From assembly GCF_937616625.2 (NCBI RefSeq), contig NC_065571.1, positions 54,731,651-54,795,650 on the forward strand: 64,000 bases of DNA, in the 5' to 3' direction. This DNA is from Mercurialis annua (Eukaryota; Streptophyta; Magnoliopsida; Malpighiales; Euphorbiaceae). The position numbers and the translations under genes are program-made. Below are positions 35,861-51,566 of the stretch, in pieces (the first letter of the stretch is position 1; every line of letters begins with the position of its first letter). The notes beneath the pieces were generated by a model. That model did not search any database. It saw only the letters and a program-made list of their open reading frames with translations, and was not told the origin of the DNA.

Positions 35861-38800
35861 ATGTCGAAATTAACCTTTGTATTGTCAGTTTACTTCTCTG
35901 TCCTTCTCATTTCCGTCGTACTCGGCCATGTCGAGTCGGATCAGCTTTATGATAAAGAAGAAGCAACTCTGTTAAGATTAAAGAAGCACTGGCAAAATCA
36001 AAAAAGTCTCAGTCAATGGACGCCATCCTCATCTCATTGTAACTGGTCAGGAGTAAATTGCAGCAACAATTCTGTTACTGTACTGGAATTTCCGAATGTG
36101 AACATATCTGGAACAATCCCACCGTTCATCTGTGAGCTCAAGAACCTAAGAGTTCTTGATCTTGGGAACAACAGCATCTATGGAACATTTCCTTTGGTTC
36201 TCTATAACTGCTCCAAGCTCGAATATCTAGATCTTTCTCAAAATTACCTTGCTGGCACCATTCCGGATGATATTCATCGTTTGTCTCAGCTATTGTTCCT
36301 TAATCTTTACGCTAATGAGTTCACTGGTGATATTCCGGTGGGTATTGGGCAGTTACAGAAGCTCAGGTCTCTTCAACTTCAACAGAATCACTTTAAGGGT
36401 ACTTTCCCGGTGGAAATTGGTAACTTGTTTAACCTTGAAGAGCTAATGCTTGGCTACAATAGTTTTATGCCATCTACTTTCCCATCCAATTTCACTCAGT
36501 TGACGAAACTTAAGCAGTTATGGTTTGCCGACTCGAATCTGATCGGGGAGATTCCGGAAATGATTGGGGAAATGGCAGCACTGGAGTTGCTGGATTTATC
36601 GGACAACAAATTAACTGGGAATATCCCCAACAGTTTGTTCACATTGAAGAATTTGACTATGCTGTATCTTCACAATAACAAGCTATCTGGAGAGATCCCT
36701 CGCATTGTTGAATCTCTGAATTTGGTGAAACTTGATCTTTCTGGAAACAATTTGACAGGAACAATACCCGATGACATTGGAAAGTTGGAAAATTTATCAT
36801 TTCTGGCTTTGTTCTTCAATGAACTATCAGGTGAAATCCCTGCTAGCATTGGCCGTCTTCCAGCACTGACTCATCTTAAGGTGTTCAACAATAATTTATC
36901 TGGTACCCTTCCGCCTGAGTTAGGTCTTCATTCAATGCTTATAGAGCTTCAGATTTTGTCAAACAGGCTTTCAGGCAGGCTGCCTGAATTTTTATGCAAT
37001 GGAGGCAAGTTAATAGGAGTGGTAGCAGAAGACAACAATTTCAGCGGAGAATTGCCGAATTCACTTGGAAACTGCAGTAGTTTGCTGATGGTAACAGTTT
37101 CACGCAATGCATTTTCCGGTGAGATTCCTGTCGGCCTATGGACATCTTCCAAACTGGAAACACTCACGCTGAGCGATAATAGGTTCTCGGGTGAGCTTCC
37201 GAATGAAGTGTCAAGGAATCTTTCACGTCTTGAAATAAGTAACAACGGGTTTTCCGGTAAACTTCCGGCTGGAGATTCTTGGAGGAGCCTGGTGGTCTTC
37301 ATTGGAAGTAATAATTCTTTTACTGGTACAATCCCTCAAGAGTTTACTGCTCTTCCTCGTCTTACTACTCTTTTGCTTGATAGGAACCAACTTAGTGGAC
37401 CCCTTCCATCAGATATAATCTCATGGAAGTCGTTGGATACTATAAACATGAGTCATAATCAACTTGCCGAGGAAATTCCAGATGGAATTACTTCTCTGCC
37501 TCGCCTTCTTCAACTCGATTTGTCAGATAACCAACTTTCCGGAAAAATTCCAACTCAATTAGGATCATTGAAGTTTACCTTTCTCAATCTATCTTCCAAT
37601 CATCTCATAGGGGAAATCCCAAGTCAGCTTGAAATCTCTGCTTATAGCAGCAGTTTCTTGAACAATCCTGGTCTTTGTACGAGCAGTTCGCTGTTAAACC
37701 TTCATATCTGCAATTCCAGACTTGAAAAGTCAAGCAAAAGTTCCACCAGATTGATAACCTTGCTTTCGAGTATTATTGCAGCAGCCTTTGTGCTGGCTCT
37801 GATAGTTTCGTTCATGATAATCAAAGTTTACCAGAAGAGAAAACAGCGATCCATTTCGACATGGAAGTTCACCTCATTCCATAACTTGAATTTCAACGAA
37901 TCAGATATACTTTCAGGATTAACAGAAAGCAACGTAATCGGAAGTGGAGGATCCGGAAAGGTATACCGAGTTGTTATCAAAAGATCAGGTCTCATTGTTG
38001 CTGTGAAAAAGATTTGGAATGACAAAAAGTTTGATCAAAAGCCTGAGAAAGAATTCCAAGCTGAAGTTGAAATACTAAGTACAATAAGGCATCTGAACAT
38101 AGTGAAGCTGCTTTGCTGTATCAGCAATAACGAGACGAAACTTCTGGTTTATGAGTATATGGAGAAACGCAGCCTCGATCAATGGTTGCATACGAAGAAG
38201 AGATCAAGAAATGCCAGCGGCTCAGTCTGTCATGCTAACCTAGACTGGCCTAGCAGGTTCAGAATTGCAGTGGGAGCTGCTCAGGGCCTATCGTACATGC
38301 ATCATGACTGCTCGCCACGTGTTATCCATCGAGATGTGAAATCGAGCAATATCCTGCTAGATTCTGCCTTCAATGCGAAAATTGCTGACTTTGGTCTAGC
38401 CAGGTTGTTGATTCAGCAAGGAGAAGCTACAGTCTCAGCTGTCGCAGGGTCTTTTGGTTATATTGCTCCAGGTAAGTGATAACTATGTTTCTTTTTTTCC
38501 TTCTTACAGGGTTACCAAATAATAATATTTTTACAGAACGGTTTCCGACTTTTAAATTCTTATGTTTTAGTAACCAAATTTACATTTTATCAACAATAAC
38601 ATATTACGAAATGAATTCTAATACTATATTTGCTAACATGGTCGAACGGAAATGTGTGCCTTCTTAATTTTATCACGTCATTTGAAAGTTGGTAATATTT
38701 TGAAATTAAGTGTATAGTTTAATAAGCTTAAAATATGGCAAATATTATATCTCCTCGTAAGCATAAATTCACTATAAATCATTTAGTGATATATCGTTGT

Positions 38801-39359
38801 TGGTAAAATAAAAATTTAGTAACCGAATATAAGATTTTGAAAATTGTTTGGTAACCGAATTTTTTTATAAATCGTACAGATTGTGTTTTAGTGAAGTCGT
38901 TCTGAAAATTCACTCCAATATCTGAAATTTTGATTTGCAGAGTATGCACAAACATCCAAAGTGGATGACAAAATTGATGTCTACAGCTTTGGTGTGATTC
39001 TGCTAGAATTGACAACCGGTAAAGAGGCCAATTTTGGTGATGAGAATTATTGCCTGGCGGAATGGGCATGGCGTCACGTAAACCAAGGAAAGCCGATAGC
39101 CGATGTGTTAGATAAGAAGATAATGGAAGCTTTTTATTTGGATGGTATGTGCATTGTATTCAAGGTTGGAGTGAAATGTACAAGTAAAATGCCTTCTGCT
39201 AGACCTTCCATGAGAGAGGTCTTGCAAATCCTAGTTCAATGCAGCCAACCACTTGACTACGGATTAAAGAGCATTGGTTTCGGAAGAGATAATGATGCGG
39301 TCCCGTTCCTTAAGAATTCAAATCCTGAGGAACTATCAGGCAGTGATGATAATGTGTGA
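35861..39359 (+). CDS. LRR receptor-like kinase, subfamily XI, HSL3-like
   Basis: Two exons (35861-38471 and 38941-39359) join as GYIAP-E-YAQTSK and give 1009 residues. A signal peptide covers about residues 1-22, followed by an N-cap with CNWSGVNC. About 20 leucine-rich repeats of the LxxNxLSGxIP type run to about residue 600. A membrane segment (LLSSIIAAAFVLALIVSFMI) lies near 633-653. The kinase has the glycine loop GSGGSGKVY (693), VAVKK, HRDVKSSN (822) and DFGLA (843), so it is an active RD kinase. The ectodomain resembles Arabidopsis At5g25930 (HSL3/NUT), reported as receptor of CTNIP/SCREW peptides in stress and immune signalling. That ligand is inferred only from resemblance. The intron position in the activation segment is typical of the subfamily. 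Confidence 0.93.
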
Positions 39360-39833
39360 TCTCTCTCCAGTTACATCTTTTTATCTACCGAAACGGCCCC
39401 AAAACACATAGTATAAATTTCGGAAACGAAGAAGAAATGCAGCTTCCTCCTGTTTCTGTGTATCATAATTTCTATGTATCATAAGTAGCAACTAAATCAT
39501 ATTCATATCACATGCTCAGATAGAGATAACATAGATTTTTAATATAGAAGATTGGATCTTTTTTTTTTCATTATACTTGAATTAGGTACATTTTCACTGC
39601 ATGAACACAGAATTGTTATATGCTTAGATCTTCATAAAATTGCAATTTCTCTGTTAAGGATATAAAATGTTGATCTTTTGAATATAACAAAGCTAAAAAT
39701 TGACATTGAAAGTCTTAATCATTGCAAACTCATTAACTAACTCAAAAATGATTAAAAAATATGCGCTTAAACAAAAATTCAATCAAAAGGAAAATCTATC
39801 TAATCCAAATAAAAATAAAAAAAACACTACTAT
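39360..39833. other. Convergent 3' region of the receptor kinase and PHT1 genes
   Basis: The 474 bases hold both 3' untranslated regions. No other feature was seen. Confidence 0.6.
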
Positions 39834-41420
39834 TTAGCAGGTAGCTTCAACTTGATCTTCTCCTGAGATCTCCTCTAATGATCTTCCTTTAGGCTCAGGA
39901 ACTAAAAATGTGAAAAAGAAACCTAAAATATTAATGCAACCAAGAACTATCAGTGAATTTTTCATTCCGATTCCGGTAGGGTACCCTGCATCAGTCTTGG
40001 ACGGGTCCTGATTCTGAGAAGCATATAAGAATCCGAACGCTCCGATGATTGCTCCCGCTTTCCCTGCAGCTGCTGATATTCCATGGCATGTTGATCGAAA
40101 CCTGGCAGGAAAAATCTCTGCTGGTACTATAAAAGTTGTGCTGTTAGGCCCGAAATTTGCGAAAAAGAATGTCAGTGCATACATAACTACAAAACCTATG
40201 TGATTTCCACTTAGAGTCCAGTGGTGATATGGAAGAGCTAAAGCAAACATGAAGACGGTCATGAAGAAGAATCCTATCAACTGAATTGTGAATCGACCAA
40301 TAACGTCGATTAAGGCGACGGTCACCCAGTAGCCCGGAACTGTACCGCAGAGTGCGATAAGGAATTGCGCTTTGGCAATCTTGAAAAGCTCATCAAGTGC
40401 ACTCATTGATTTCGCTGGTGGAAGCCAACCGACTGCGCTGAAAATATCCTTCTGAAATAAATTCTGACTGTAGTATGCAATGTCAATCAACAGCCAAGTG
40501 CTTGCTGTTCCGAGTAGGTGTAATCCATGCCGGGAGAGAAATTTCTTAGAGAATAGACCGAAACTGTTGCTTCTGTCAGGAACTGTATTAGTATTCTCTG
40601 ATAAGGTTGTTTCCTTGTCAGGTTGCATTTCAATATCCATTACTTTCAACATGTCCTGATGAGCTTTCGCTGCATTGTTGGCGACTAAAGCAGTGTAACG
40701 AGGGGTTTCAGGCATCTTCAGGCGCCAGTAGTATGTCAGAATAGCAGGAAGTGCACCAAGCATCAGAATTATCCGCCAAACATAATCAGCCTGTGGCACA
40801 GTGGAACCAACAGGATCGACAGAATAAGCCGGCGCCTTATGCACAGCGCGAAAAATCGCCGAAGTGATCATAGCCACCATACCACCGGAAAGAATTCCAA
40901 ACCCTTGCATAGCGAAAACAGCAGCAATAAACGCTCCGCGAGTCTTTTTGTTAGAGTATTCAGCCATGATTGTTGCAGAAAGTGGGTAGTCACCTCCAAT
41001 ACCGAAACCGAGCCAAAACCTGAAGAAACACAAAGTACCCATCACAGCCTGGGGAGAACTCCCAAAAGACAGGCCAGAACAGATAGAACAGACCACCATA
41101 AGTATGAGAGTAATGCCGTAGACACGCTTGCGCCCTAACTTGTCGCCGAGCCATCCAAAGAAAAGCTGTCCCGCAAGAGTTCCGCAGAGTGCTACACCAT
41201 TAACAGCACAAGCAATATTCGGAGGCAAACTACCTGGCTTCGAAGATCCTTCCTCGTGGAAATAAATGCGGCCCAACAATTTAGTAACCAATGAAATACA
41301 GAACAGATCATACGCATCTGTAAAGAACCCCATTCCTGAAATAATTACCGCTTTCAAGTGGTACAGCTGAGTTTTAGCATCGTCAAGTTTGTTCAGAATC
41401 TCTGACTGTGAAGCTGCCAT
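39834..41420 (-). CDS. PHT1: High-affinity inorganic phosphate transporter, PHT1 family
   Basis: PHT1 proteins are plasma-membrane H+/phosphate symporters of the major facilitator superfamily. The gene is intronless with 528 residues, a usual PHT1 length. The start [20 protein letters not shown] leads into [15 protein letters not shown]. The PHT1 signature [20 protein letters not shown] lies at residues 142-161. The long central loop is followed by the second six-helix bundle, with [18 protein letters not shown] and [15 protein letters not shown]. The C-terminus is [13 protein letters not shown]. Twelve hydrophobic segments can be counted by eye. I cannot assign a member number. No exact P1BS site (GNATATNC) was found in the 360 bases upstream, although the near match GGATATCA lies there. 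Confidence 0.95.
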   Translation of the reverse strand: MAASQSEILNKLDDAKTQLYHLKAVIISGMGFFTDAYDLFCISLVTKLLGRIYFHEEGSSKPGSLPPNIACAVNGVALCGTLAGQLFFGWLGDKLGRKRVYGITLILMVVCSICSGLSFGSSPQAVMGTLCFFRFWLGFGIGGDYPLSATIMAEYSNKKTRGAFIAAVFAMQGFGILSGGMVAMITSAIFRAVHKAPAYSVDPVGSTVPQADYVWRIILMLGALPAILTYYWRLKMPETPRYTALVANNAAKAHQDMLKVMDIEMQPDKETTLSENTNTVPDRSNSFGLFSKKFLSRHGLHLLGTASTWLLIDIAYYSQNLFQKDIFSAVGWLPPAKSMSALDELFKIAKAQFLIALCGTVPGYWVTVALIDVIGRFTIQLIGFFFMTVFMFALALPYHHWTLSGNHIGFVVMYALTFFFANFGPNSTTFIVPAEIFPARFRSTCHGISAAAGKAGAIIGAFGFLYASQNQDPSKTDAGYPTGIGMKNSLIVLGCINILGFFFTFLVPEPKGRSLEEISGEDQVEATC

Positions 41421-41474
41421 TATTTTTTTTTCTCAAAACTTGATTAAGCTTTTTTTTTTTTATGGTATAGAAGT

Positions 41475-41484
41475 GTTTTTATAG
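41475..41484 (-). promoter_or_regulatory. TATA-like box of the PHT1 gene
   Basis: On the minus strand the sequence is CTATAAAAAC, about 55 bases before the ATG at 41420. That spacing implies a short leader of about 25-30 bases. Confidence 0.4.
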
Positions 41485-42032
41485 AGAAGCAGCACACTCC
41501 TAATCCTAGGAGTAGTAGGTTTAATTTCTAGCTAAAACTATAATCGGTTCCCTATCTAAAATGGATATCATCGTTTAAGTTTTATTAAAATCCAAATTCT
41601 TTGAACTACGTCACTTTATAACTTTTTATTACTTTTTCCTCAACTTAATAGGATTTGGATTCAAAATATTAAATTTCAGCATAATAATGGCAATAATATT
41701 TATATAACCTATTTAACCCTAATCACAAAACACTGTGTCGAAAACTAACTATAACAAATATTTTCAACAAAAGAAAGCCTTAATGACTTGGTCGTCAAGG
41801 TATCATTAATAATAAATGTTTTAGATAATAGTTTACATTCCCCACTTTATTTGCTAACTCTAGAAAATGAAACAAAATATAGGCTTGGGACCAATACTAA
41901 AACAATTGGTGCAATTACAGTATTTGATGTATCACTCAACCATAAGCTAGCTAAGACCATACATTACAATTTTTTTGGTTTACCTCATGATAACGTGGGG
42001 AATGAATAATTAACAAAATTGAGAATGCCCTC
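41485..42032. other. PHT1 upstream region and hexokinase 3' region
   Basis: AT-rich sequence between two minus-strand genes. It should hold the rest of the PHT1 promoter and the hexokinase 3' untranslated region. No other gene was seen. Confidence 0.5.
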
Positions 42033-45801
<3,769 letters not shown>

Positions 45802-46210
45802 CAGAAAATGAACTGGATTATCCAATCAGAGACAGAGAAAAATAATTTTGTGGGATAGTTTTTTTTATTTGACTTATAATAATAAATTTGATAATAGTAG
45901 TAAAGGTTATGGCTATTGCATTTCGCTTTCGTTATGTTTTCGAGGGACCGTAAATGAATCTTTTATGTACATTTTGCTAAGATGAGGAAAATAATTGATA
46001 ATACTATTATTATTTATATTGGGAAAATGTGGACATGGAGTTTTGTTTAATTACAAGAATGCCATCTCGTCGGAGTGGCAAAAGGGCGTGTTAAATGTTT
46101 ATAGTGTGCATCTGTCTGATTTATCCAGAATGATTGAGTGTTTGGCAATATTTTAACCTTTCATTTTGCATTTTTTCCAATTTTTTTTCTTTTGTCACAG
46201 GCAAATACTT
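45802..46210. other. Hexokinase upstream region
   Basis: This holds the 5' leader and promoter of hexokinase. No clear core element or other gene was assigned. Confidence 0.5.
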
Positions 46211-46346
46211 GCCCATGTGGGCCTTACTTGGTTGGTTAAGGCACTTCTAAGCGCATAAAGAGGTTTTGGATTTGAATTACGCCTCTGTAACTAACAACTA
46301 ACAATTAAAATTTGAAATAATCGATTACCATTTTTTGACAAAAAAA
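46211..46346 (+). mobile_element. tRNA-derived SINE, 136 bp
   Basis: The head has a box A-like tggttggttaaggcac and a box B-like ggatttgaattac about 40 bases on. The tail ends in an A run (aaaaaaaa). It is flanked by a perfect 12-bp target duplication AGGCAAATACTT (46199-46210 and 46347-46358). It has no coding capacity. Confidence 0.75.
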
Positions 46347-46358
46347 AAGGCAAATACT

Positions 46359-47544
46359 TAATTTCATTAAGTATAGTACAAGAAAATATGACTTTTAAGT
46401 CATTTGACTCGTTTAAAAAAAAATGATACCATAAAACAGTCGTATACACTATACATATTGTTATTATACTTTAAATAAATATCTATTTACTTTTTATATT
46501 AATTTTTTTAATTTTGTCTATATATATTTTTATTTTTATTTTATATAAGTATCTTAATGTATTTATTTTCTTCCGGCTTAATACCATCAATATTTTTTGT
46601 AACGGAAAACCAAATATCTTCAAAATTAAAATTATTAAGATTCAATGTATATAAATTATAATGAAGGATGCCAATTCAAAAAAGATATAATAATATAAGG
46701 ACTCAAAATGCATTTTAACTTAAATATTTATCTATTCTTTTTTTATGAGAGATAGACTTTCTCTGTGTTAGTTGTTATAGGAGTTAGCAGGAATTACATT
46801 TATCTATATTTGATTTCTCACAGAAGTGCACAGAAAAAATAAATTTATATAATAAGGAATATTATTGATGAATACGACAAAATGACAAATGATCACTTTA
46901 TCACATGTACACTATTGGTACAATATTGGTATAATTTTAATATACTTTTAGTTTATATACATTATACACGTGAATTTAGCGTCGGCTGGCTTAGTAAATT
47001 AGTTGAGGAAATGTGAAAGTTAAACTTTGGAATTTTATTGTCCGAATGGAAAAGGCCAAAAACCAGGCACTAAAAAGTTCAAAATAAACTCATCTGATAC
47101 GAACCAGTCAATCCCACTCAGCAGTAGGGCTGAGCATTGATTAGTTGGTTCAGATTGATTCTAAATCGACCAAAATCGACGGTGCTGATGTTTGTAAATG
47201 GTTGATCGATCTAGTTAAATTTGTATTTTTTATTCAGTTTACACTTATTGATACAACCCATAGCTTTTTATCCAAAATTAACAAAAGCCTTAAAAATTCT
47301 GTCAAAGTAGAAAAAAAGTCCTAAAATTTATATCAAATAAAAGCCCCCTTAATTTTGAAAAGTTCCATTTCTTCGGTAATTTCAGTTTTACAGACCCTCT
47401 ACTCAAACCGTTAACCAAACTCCAAAATTCTCCAAACTGGCCACTAAACCATATCGTTTATCGAATAACCAAACCAAACAACAAATTTCAGTTCAATTTA
47501 ATTTGATTTGTAGACTTGATTAGGTTTTTGCTCAATTTCCAATC
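46359..47544. other. AT-rich spacer
   Basis: No gene was recognised. Short phrases such as gattagttggttcagattg near 47137 resemble decayed repeats. Confidence 0.5.
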
Positions 47545-47763
47545 GAAAGATTCTTAGTTAGACTCAGTCTATCACATCATCTGTGAACTAGCCAATTATA
47601 TTACAACACATCATTAAAATAGTGGCACTATTGTAATTTTGGTGGTTTTTTTTTACACTTTTTAGTGGTGATATTACGATAATACCAGTATATTAATGAC
47701 ATATTATATAATTAACTTAATCCACGGATGATATGATAAACTGAATCTATATAAGAATTTCTC
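47545..47763. mobile_element. MITE, Mutator-like type, family 2 copy B
   Basis: The ends GAAAGATTCTTAG and the inverse of TATAAGAATTTCTC match the element at 26175-26397. So do inner stretches such as TCTATCACATCATC and CATCATTAAAATA. Length is about 219 bp. A clean target duplication was not found (only CAATC on both sides), so this copy is older or its ends have drifted. Confidence 0.7.
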
Positions 47764-48840
47764 CAATCTTCTATTGTTAGTCTCACCAAGTTGGTAATGT
47801 GCTGTTTTTATTTTAATCACCGTATATAATTCTTATTTAATGTAAATAATTAACATTAATTATAAAACACTGTAGACATTTTTTTTCATTTTTTGCCTCA
47901 TCAATTAATTAAGCACAAAGTCATTGATGACAGCCCACGTGACTTGACTAGATGAGATTTGCTTCCTCCAATCGATGACTAATAGCCTGCCAATCATTGA
48001 CTTAAAAATCAAAATAAAACCAACTGATGTTTAGACCGGGTTATTTAAAAAAAATAAAAAAATCAAAGACTCATTAAACCAGCTGTTTGTTCGAACCGAA
48101 GTAAACCGAGGACTTTTTCAGTCTGCTGCTGATTCAATTATTATGTGACTATGGCCTGCTAATGCCAAAATCAAAAAACGGTGCGCTCAGATTCTCTGCC
48201 CTTCAACAGAACACTAGCCACCCCCTGCCTCCCCCAGTTTCTGTATTCAATTCTGCTAGAAATAATGTTCAGACATGAAACAAATTGCACATATCAAGAA
48301 CAATTTTAATTAAAAGGTTCCTTTTTTCAGAGTTGAACAGTTTCAAATAATCAACCCACCATAAAACTCAAGCTTGGTAATGGTCAAGTATCGAACACTA
48401 AACATTTCGATCTTAGATATTTTGATATTATGTCAAATAATTAATTCATCTAGTATGTATATTTATATAGGCTTAAAGTCTTAAAAAAGGCAAAACTTTA
48501 CGAGAGACCTTAATTCTAACCAATAACAAATTCTTTTTGGGCAGGCAAGCACTCCAAGGAATCTACAAGCACTCATCAAACTCAGTTCAAAAGTGATCAA
48601 TGTTATCTGTCAAAGAACAGATTCAAAGTTAGAGCCATCAATGGACATCATTGGACGACCGATGTTGATGCAAAGGGTACATATTTGTTTCGTCAAAGCA
48701 TCATATCAAATCCTGGCAGATGTTGTCCTGCATGAATATCTGCTAATCGAGTCTAGAAAATAGATTCTATGAGTCCTAAATGGCTAAACATGTGGTTAAC
48801 TGGTTAAACATTTGATAAATGATCAAGTTGAAGATACCGA
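47764..48840. other. Spacer and 3' region of the small unnamed gene
   Basis: No coding sequence was recognised. The right end holds the 3' untranslated region of the gene at 48841-50061. Confidence 0.5.
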
Positions 48841-50061
48841 TTATCCTCCTAATTCTGCACGACATGGGATGACAGGAACAAGAAAGTTGTCGAATGGGGA
48901 GTCAAAAATTCTGAAATTTCCGGTGCAACCCTCTTGTCGCGCTTGAGCCACTGCAAAATTCTTTGCCTGTTGAATTCTGTAATCAACTCCGTGAGTCTGG
49001 GGTGCTAGAACCTGCAATCCACTCACATAAATATTGCATTAAGGAATGATATTATACTATGTTGCACGGAAATTGAAACACTAAAACGAGAAATTGTTGA
49101 AGTAGAAAATGAATAAAATGATATTTTTTACAATAATTCATTATTATACATGTAAAATTAATGAGCTTTAAAAGGGCTGTTGGAAACAAAAACGGAACAC
49201 CGAAACATAACACTCTACAAGTTGTGGAGTTCCCGTGCAACAGAACATATATATAACGAAACACGTAGGTACCAAAAAAAAAAAGCATATACAACAAACA
49301 AATTTAGCATCCAACCACTCACTGATATTGCATCTTTGGTATTCTTAGCTGCAGCTGAAGAGACATTCCTGCAATATGAAAAAGGTTCATTACTCAAAAC
49401 CTTAATCACAAATGAGAGCTAAATACTTAAAATTCTGTAGCATGTATTCGGTAGAGACTTTAACACAAGCACGGAAAAACAATGTTATTTTAAGGTTTTC
49501 TATGTTGAAAATGAAGTTTCGTGTTCGAAATGCCAAGTTTCCAACACACTTTCCTAAAAAAAAGGCTGATTGAACAATGTGTTTGTGCTACTTAGCTTAA
49601 AATACAATCTCATTGAAGAAAAACAAAGAATTGCAGTTTTAACAATGAATTTCCTTAGGAAATACACTGAGATAATAATTAATTAATGAACTAAACAGCC
49701 TAGTTAATCCTAATCAGACTCATACTGCCCAATTTTTCACCTCATCAAATAAAATAAACCATCACAATTGAATCTCTATATCAATCAAATAATCAAACAA
49801 AAGCATTTTTTACATCATAAAACATCTATAAAGTTGAATTACAGAGATAACAAGTTCAAAATTCCAGGTGATTAAGCTATAATCAACCTAAAGATTAGCA
49901 TAAAAAACTGGATTAAGCTATAATAACCCTAAATATTAACATCAAAAACTTACTTAGCATGATCAAAATCCACAAATTTTTGGTATAGAATTAACTTACC
50001 TGCGAAACGGCGGTGGTTCGATCTTTCTCCTCTTCGGTTCAGGCGCTATCTTCTTCTCCAT
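48841..50061 (-). CDS. Small protein of unknown function, 92 aa, three exons
   Basis: Exons 50000-50061, 49323-49368 and 48841-49011 join in frame across GT-AG introns. The product starts with a basic stretch (MEKKIAPEPKRRKIEPPPFR) that looks like a nuclear-localisation or RNA/DNA-binding tail. The middle is NVSSAAAKNTKDAIS and the rest is VLAPQTHGVDYRIQQAKNFA, then ARQEGCTGNFRIFDSPFDNF and LVPVIPCRAELGG. No membrane segment or signal peptide is seen. I believe similar small proteins occur across plants, but I cannot name a domain. Three TGGGCY site II motifs lie 48-102 bases upstream, which suggests a growth-linked or housekeeping role. Splice sites and frame make a real gene likely. Confidence 0.75.
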
Positions 50062-50108
50062 TCCCACATATATTTGGGTTTAAGAGCTCAAGCCATAAGT
50101 TATAGAAC

Positions 50109-50163
50109 GGCCCAAAATTTAGTTCTGTTACAGCTTGGGCCTTTATCAAGCAAACAATGGGCT
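50109..50163. promoter_or_regulatory. Cluster of three site II (TGGGCY) motifs
   Basis: GGCCCA at 50109-50114, TGGGCC at 50136-50141 and TGGGCT at 50158-50163 lie just upstream of the start of the small unnamed gene. Such clusters are bound by TCP factors in proliferating tissue. Binding is inferred from the motif only. Confidence 0.5.
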
Positions 50164-50829
50164 AAGGTCCAGTAAAGTTCAACCGGCTTGCATCAATATA
50201 TGGCAGGCCAGGCCCCAAGTTGGCCTTTTGTATGTATTTCAATTTTTAACTTTTTCGGCAATTATTTATGTAGATGGAATTGAATTAAGATTCTCTTGCC
50301 TAAACATATCTTATGATGTTCAATCAATCCGCACTCTTTATTATAAAATAAATAGTTTTGATAAAAAGAGTGTAAATTATATAAAGTTAATCTATATCAA
50401 TCATTATTTAAGAAAGAGTGTAAATTGATTAAACATGATACGGACATACGGTCACGTTCAATCAATTTAAAACGATCATGGTCCTTGAGCATTTTGTGGT
50501 CAAATTAATGAACTGTAATGATCAGAGTAATGTAATTTAATTAATTAGAAAGATTTTACATTCTATAATATGATATAATATTATTGGCTCTGTCCATGAA
50601 TGACGTAGTGGACATATATACGTATGAATATGATAATTGATTTGTTCTAACAAGTGTATTATTAACTTTATGTTGAAATGTGTACTAAACTAATATAACA
50701 GACAGTTGTATGATAAACTAACAGCTACAAGCATGAAATTAATAATGAAAAAAAAATCAAATTATGCTTTGGTGTGCCATGTGAATCAAATCTTTCTTGG
50801 AGCTCCAAAGAGAGTATATAAACAGAAAC
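50164..50829. other. AT-rich spacer
   Basis: No gene or element boundary was recognised. Confidence 0.5.
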
Positions 50830-50843
50830 TAACCCATATTATT

Positions 50844-51552
50844 TTTTTTTTTGAAATCATCAAATCTCATTAAATCGAATATGAAACAGTTACATTTGTA
50901 AGAAATTCAGAATAATTCGAAAACTAAATCCGATGACCTGACATGGAACAGACAACATGTTGCCTGATTCGCAGATCTTACTTACGAAAATAAAAATAAA
51001 TTATTAACTGTTTCGCTAAATAAGTGCAGTCTTCGATCACTCGTCGATCAAAACTTATCCAATAACCCACAAACTCAGAGCATTCCATTCAATCACCACT
51101 TGATAACTCCTTCATAAAAAAGAGACAGCAAACTCCTACATAAAAAGGAGACAACAAACCTTTCACAGAGAAAGGACAACAAACCTTTCATAATGAAAGG
51201 ACAACATAAAACATTCAGAAAAAAAACAAACAATGAAAAACAAATAAAACTAATATAGCTCATAAACGATTCCATTTTATTGATGAAAGATCTTCGATCT
51301 ATCTTCACTTCTTGGTAAATGAATTGCGCTTCGTTGATAGATTTTAATCCATAAAAAAAGTGAAAAAGAGTCGCTATTTATTGTATTCTATAAAATTAAA
51401 ATAACATAAATAAAGGGATGGCTACCGTCAACAACAAAAATCAAACCATTGACGGCAGCCGGGGAAGAAATAAGAAGAAAACTCTTGGCGGCTAGGGTTT
51501 TTTTAGAGAGAAAAAAGAGGTTTTTAGGTTTTTAAACAAAACATAAGTTTTT
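50844..51552 (-). mobile_element. Non-autonomous poly(A) retroposon, about 0.7 kb
   Basis: A 14-bp direct repeat TAACCCATATTATT brackets the segment (50830-50843 and 51553-51566). The left edge is an 11-base T run, i.e. a poly(A) tail on the minus strand. The minus-strand 5' end is CT-rich with cctctttttt ctctctaaaa and then aaccctagccgcc, as in the leader of plant LINE transcripts. Inside, around 51104-51200, is a short tandem repeat built on aaaggacaacaaacctttca. No reverse transcriptase is present. It could be a LINE-derived short element or a retroposed non-coding transcript. Confidence 0.7.
51104..51212. repeat. Short tandem repeat with palindromic units inside the retroposon
   Basis: Four imperfect units of about 25 bp alternate between ctcctRYataaaaaggag-like and cctttcaYaRWgaaagg-like small palindromes, each followed by acaacaaa or agcaaa. 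Each unit could fold into a short hairpin in RNA. Confidence 0.6.
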
Positions 51553-51566
51553 TAACCCATATTATT

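Noticed and set aside
36949..37302. Open frame of 117 codons antisense to the receptor kinase
   Set aside because: Leucine-rich repeats often leave a long antisense frame; it has no features of its own.
40839..41138. Open frame of 99 codons on the plus strand within PHT1
   Set aside because: It lies antisense to a highly conserved transporter coding region and shows no family features, so it is a shadow frame.
39834..41420. Possible P1BS phosphate-starvation site upstream of the PHT1 gene
   Set aside because: Only GGATATCA at about 41565 comes close; the last base does not fit GNATATNC, and no exact site was found in the 360 bases upstream.
51421..51500. Short frame MATVNNKNQTIDG... on the plus strand
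   Set aside because: It ends after 25 codons and lies antisense within the retroposon leader; the opposite strand carries the transcript-like features.
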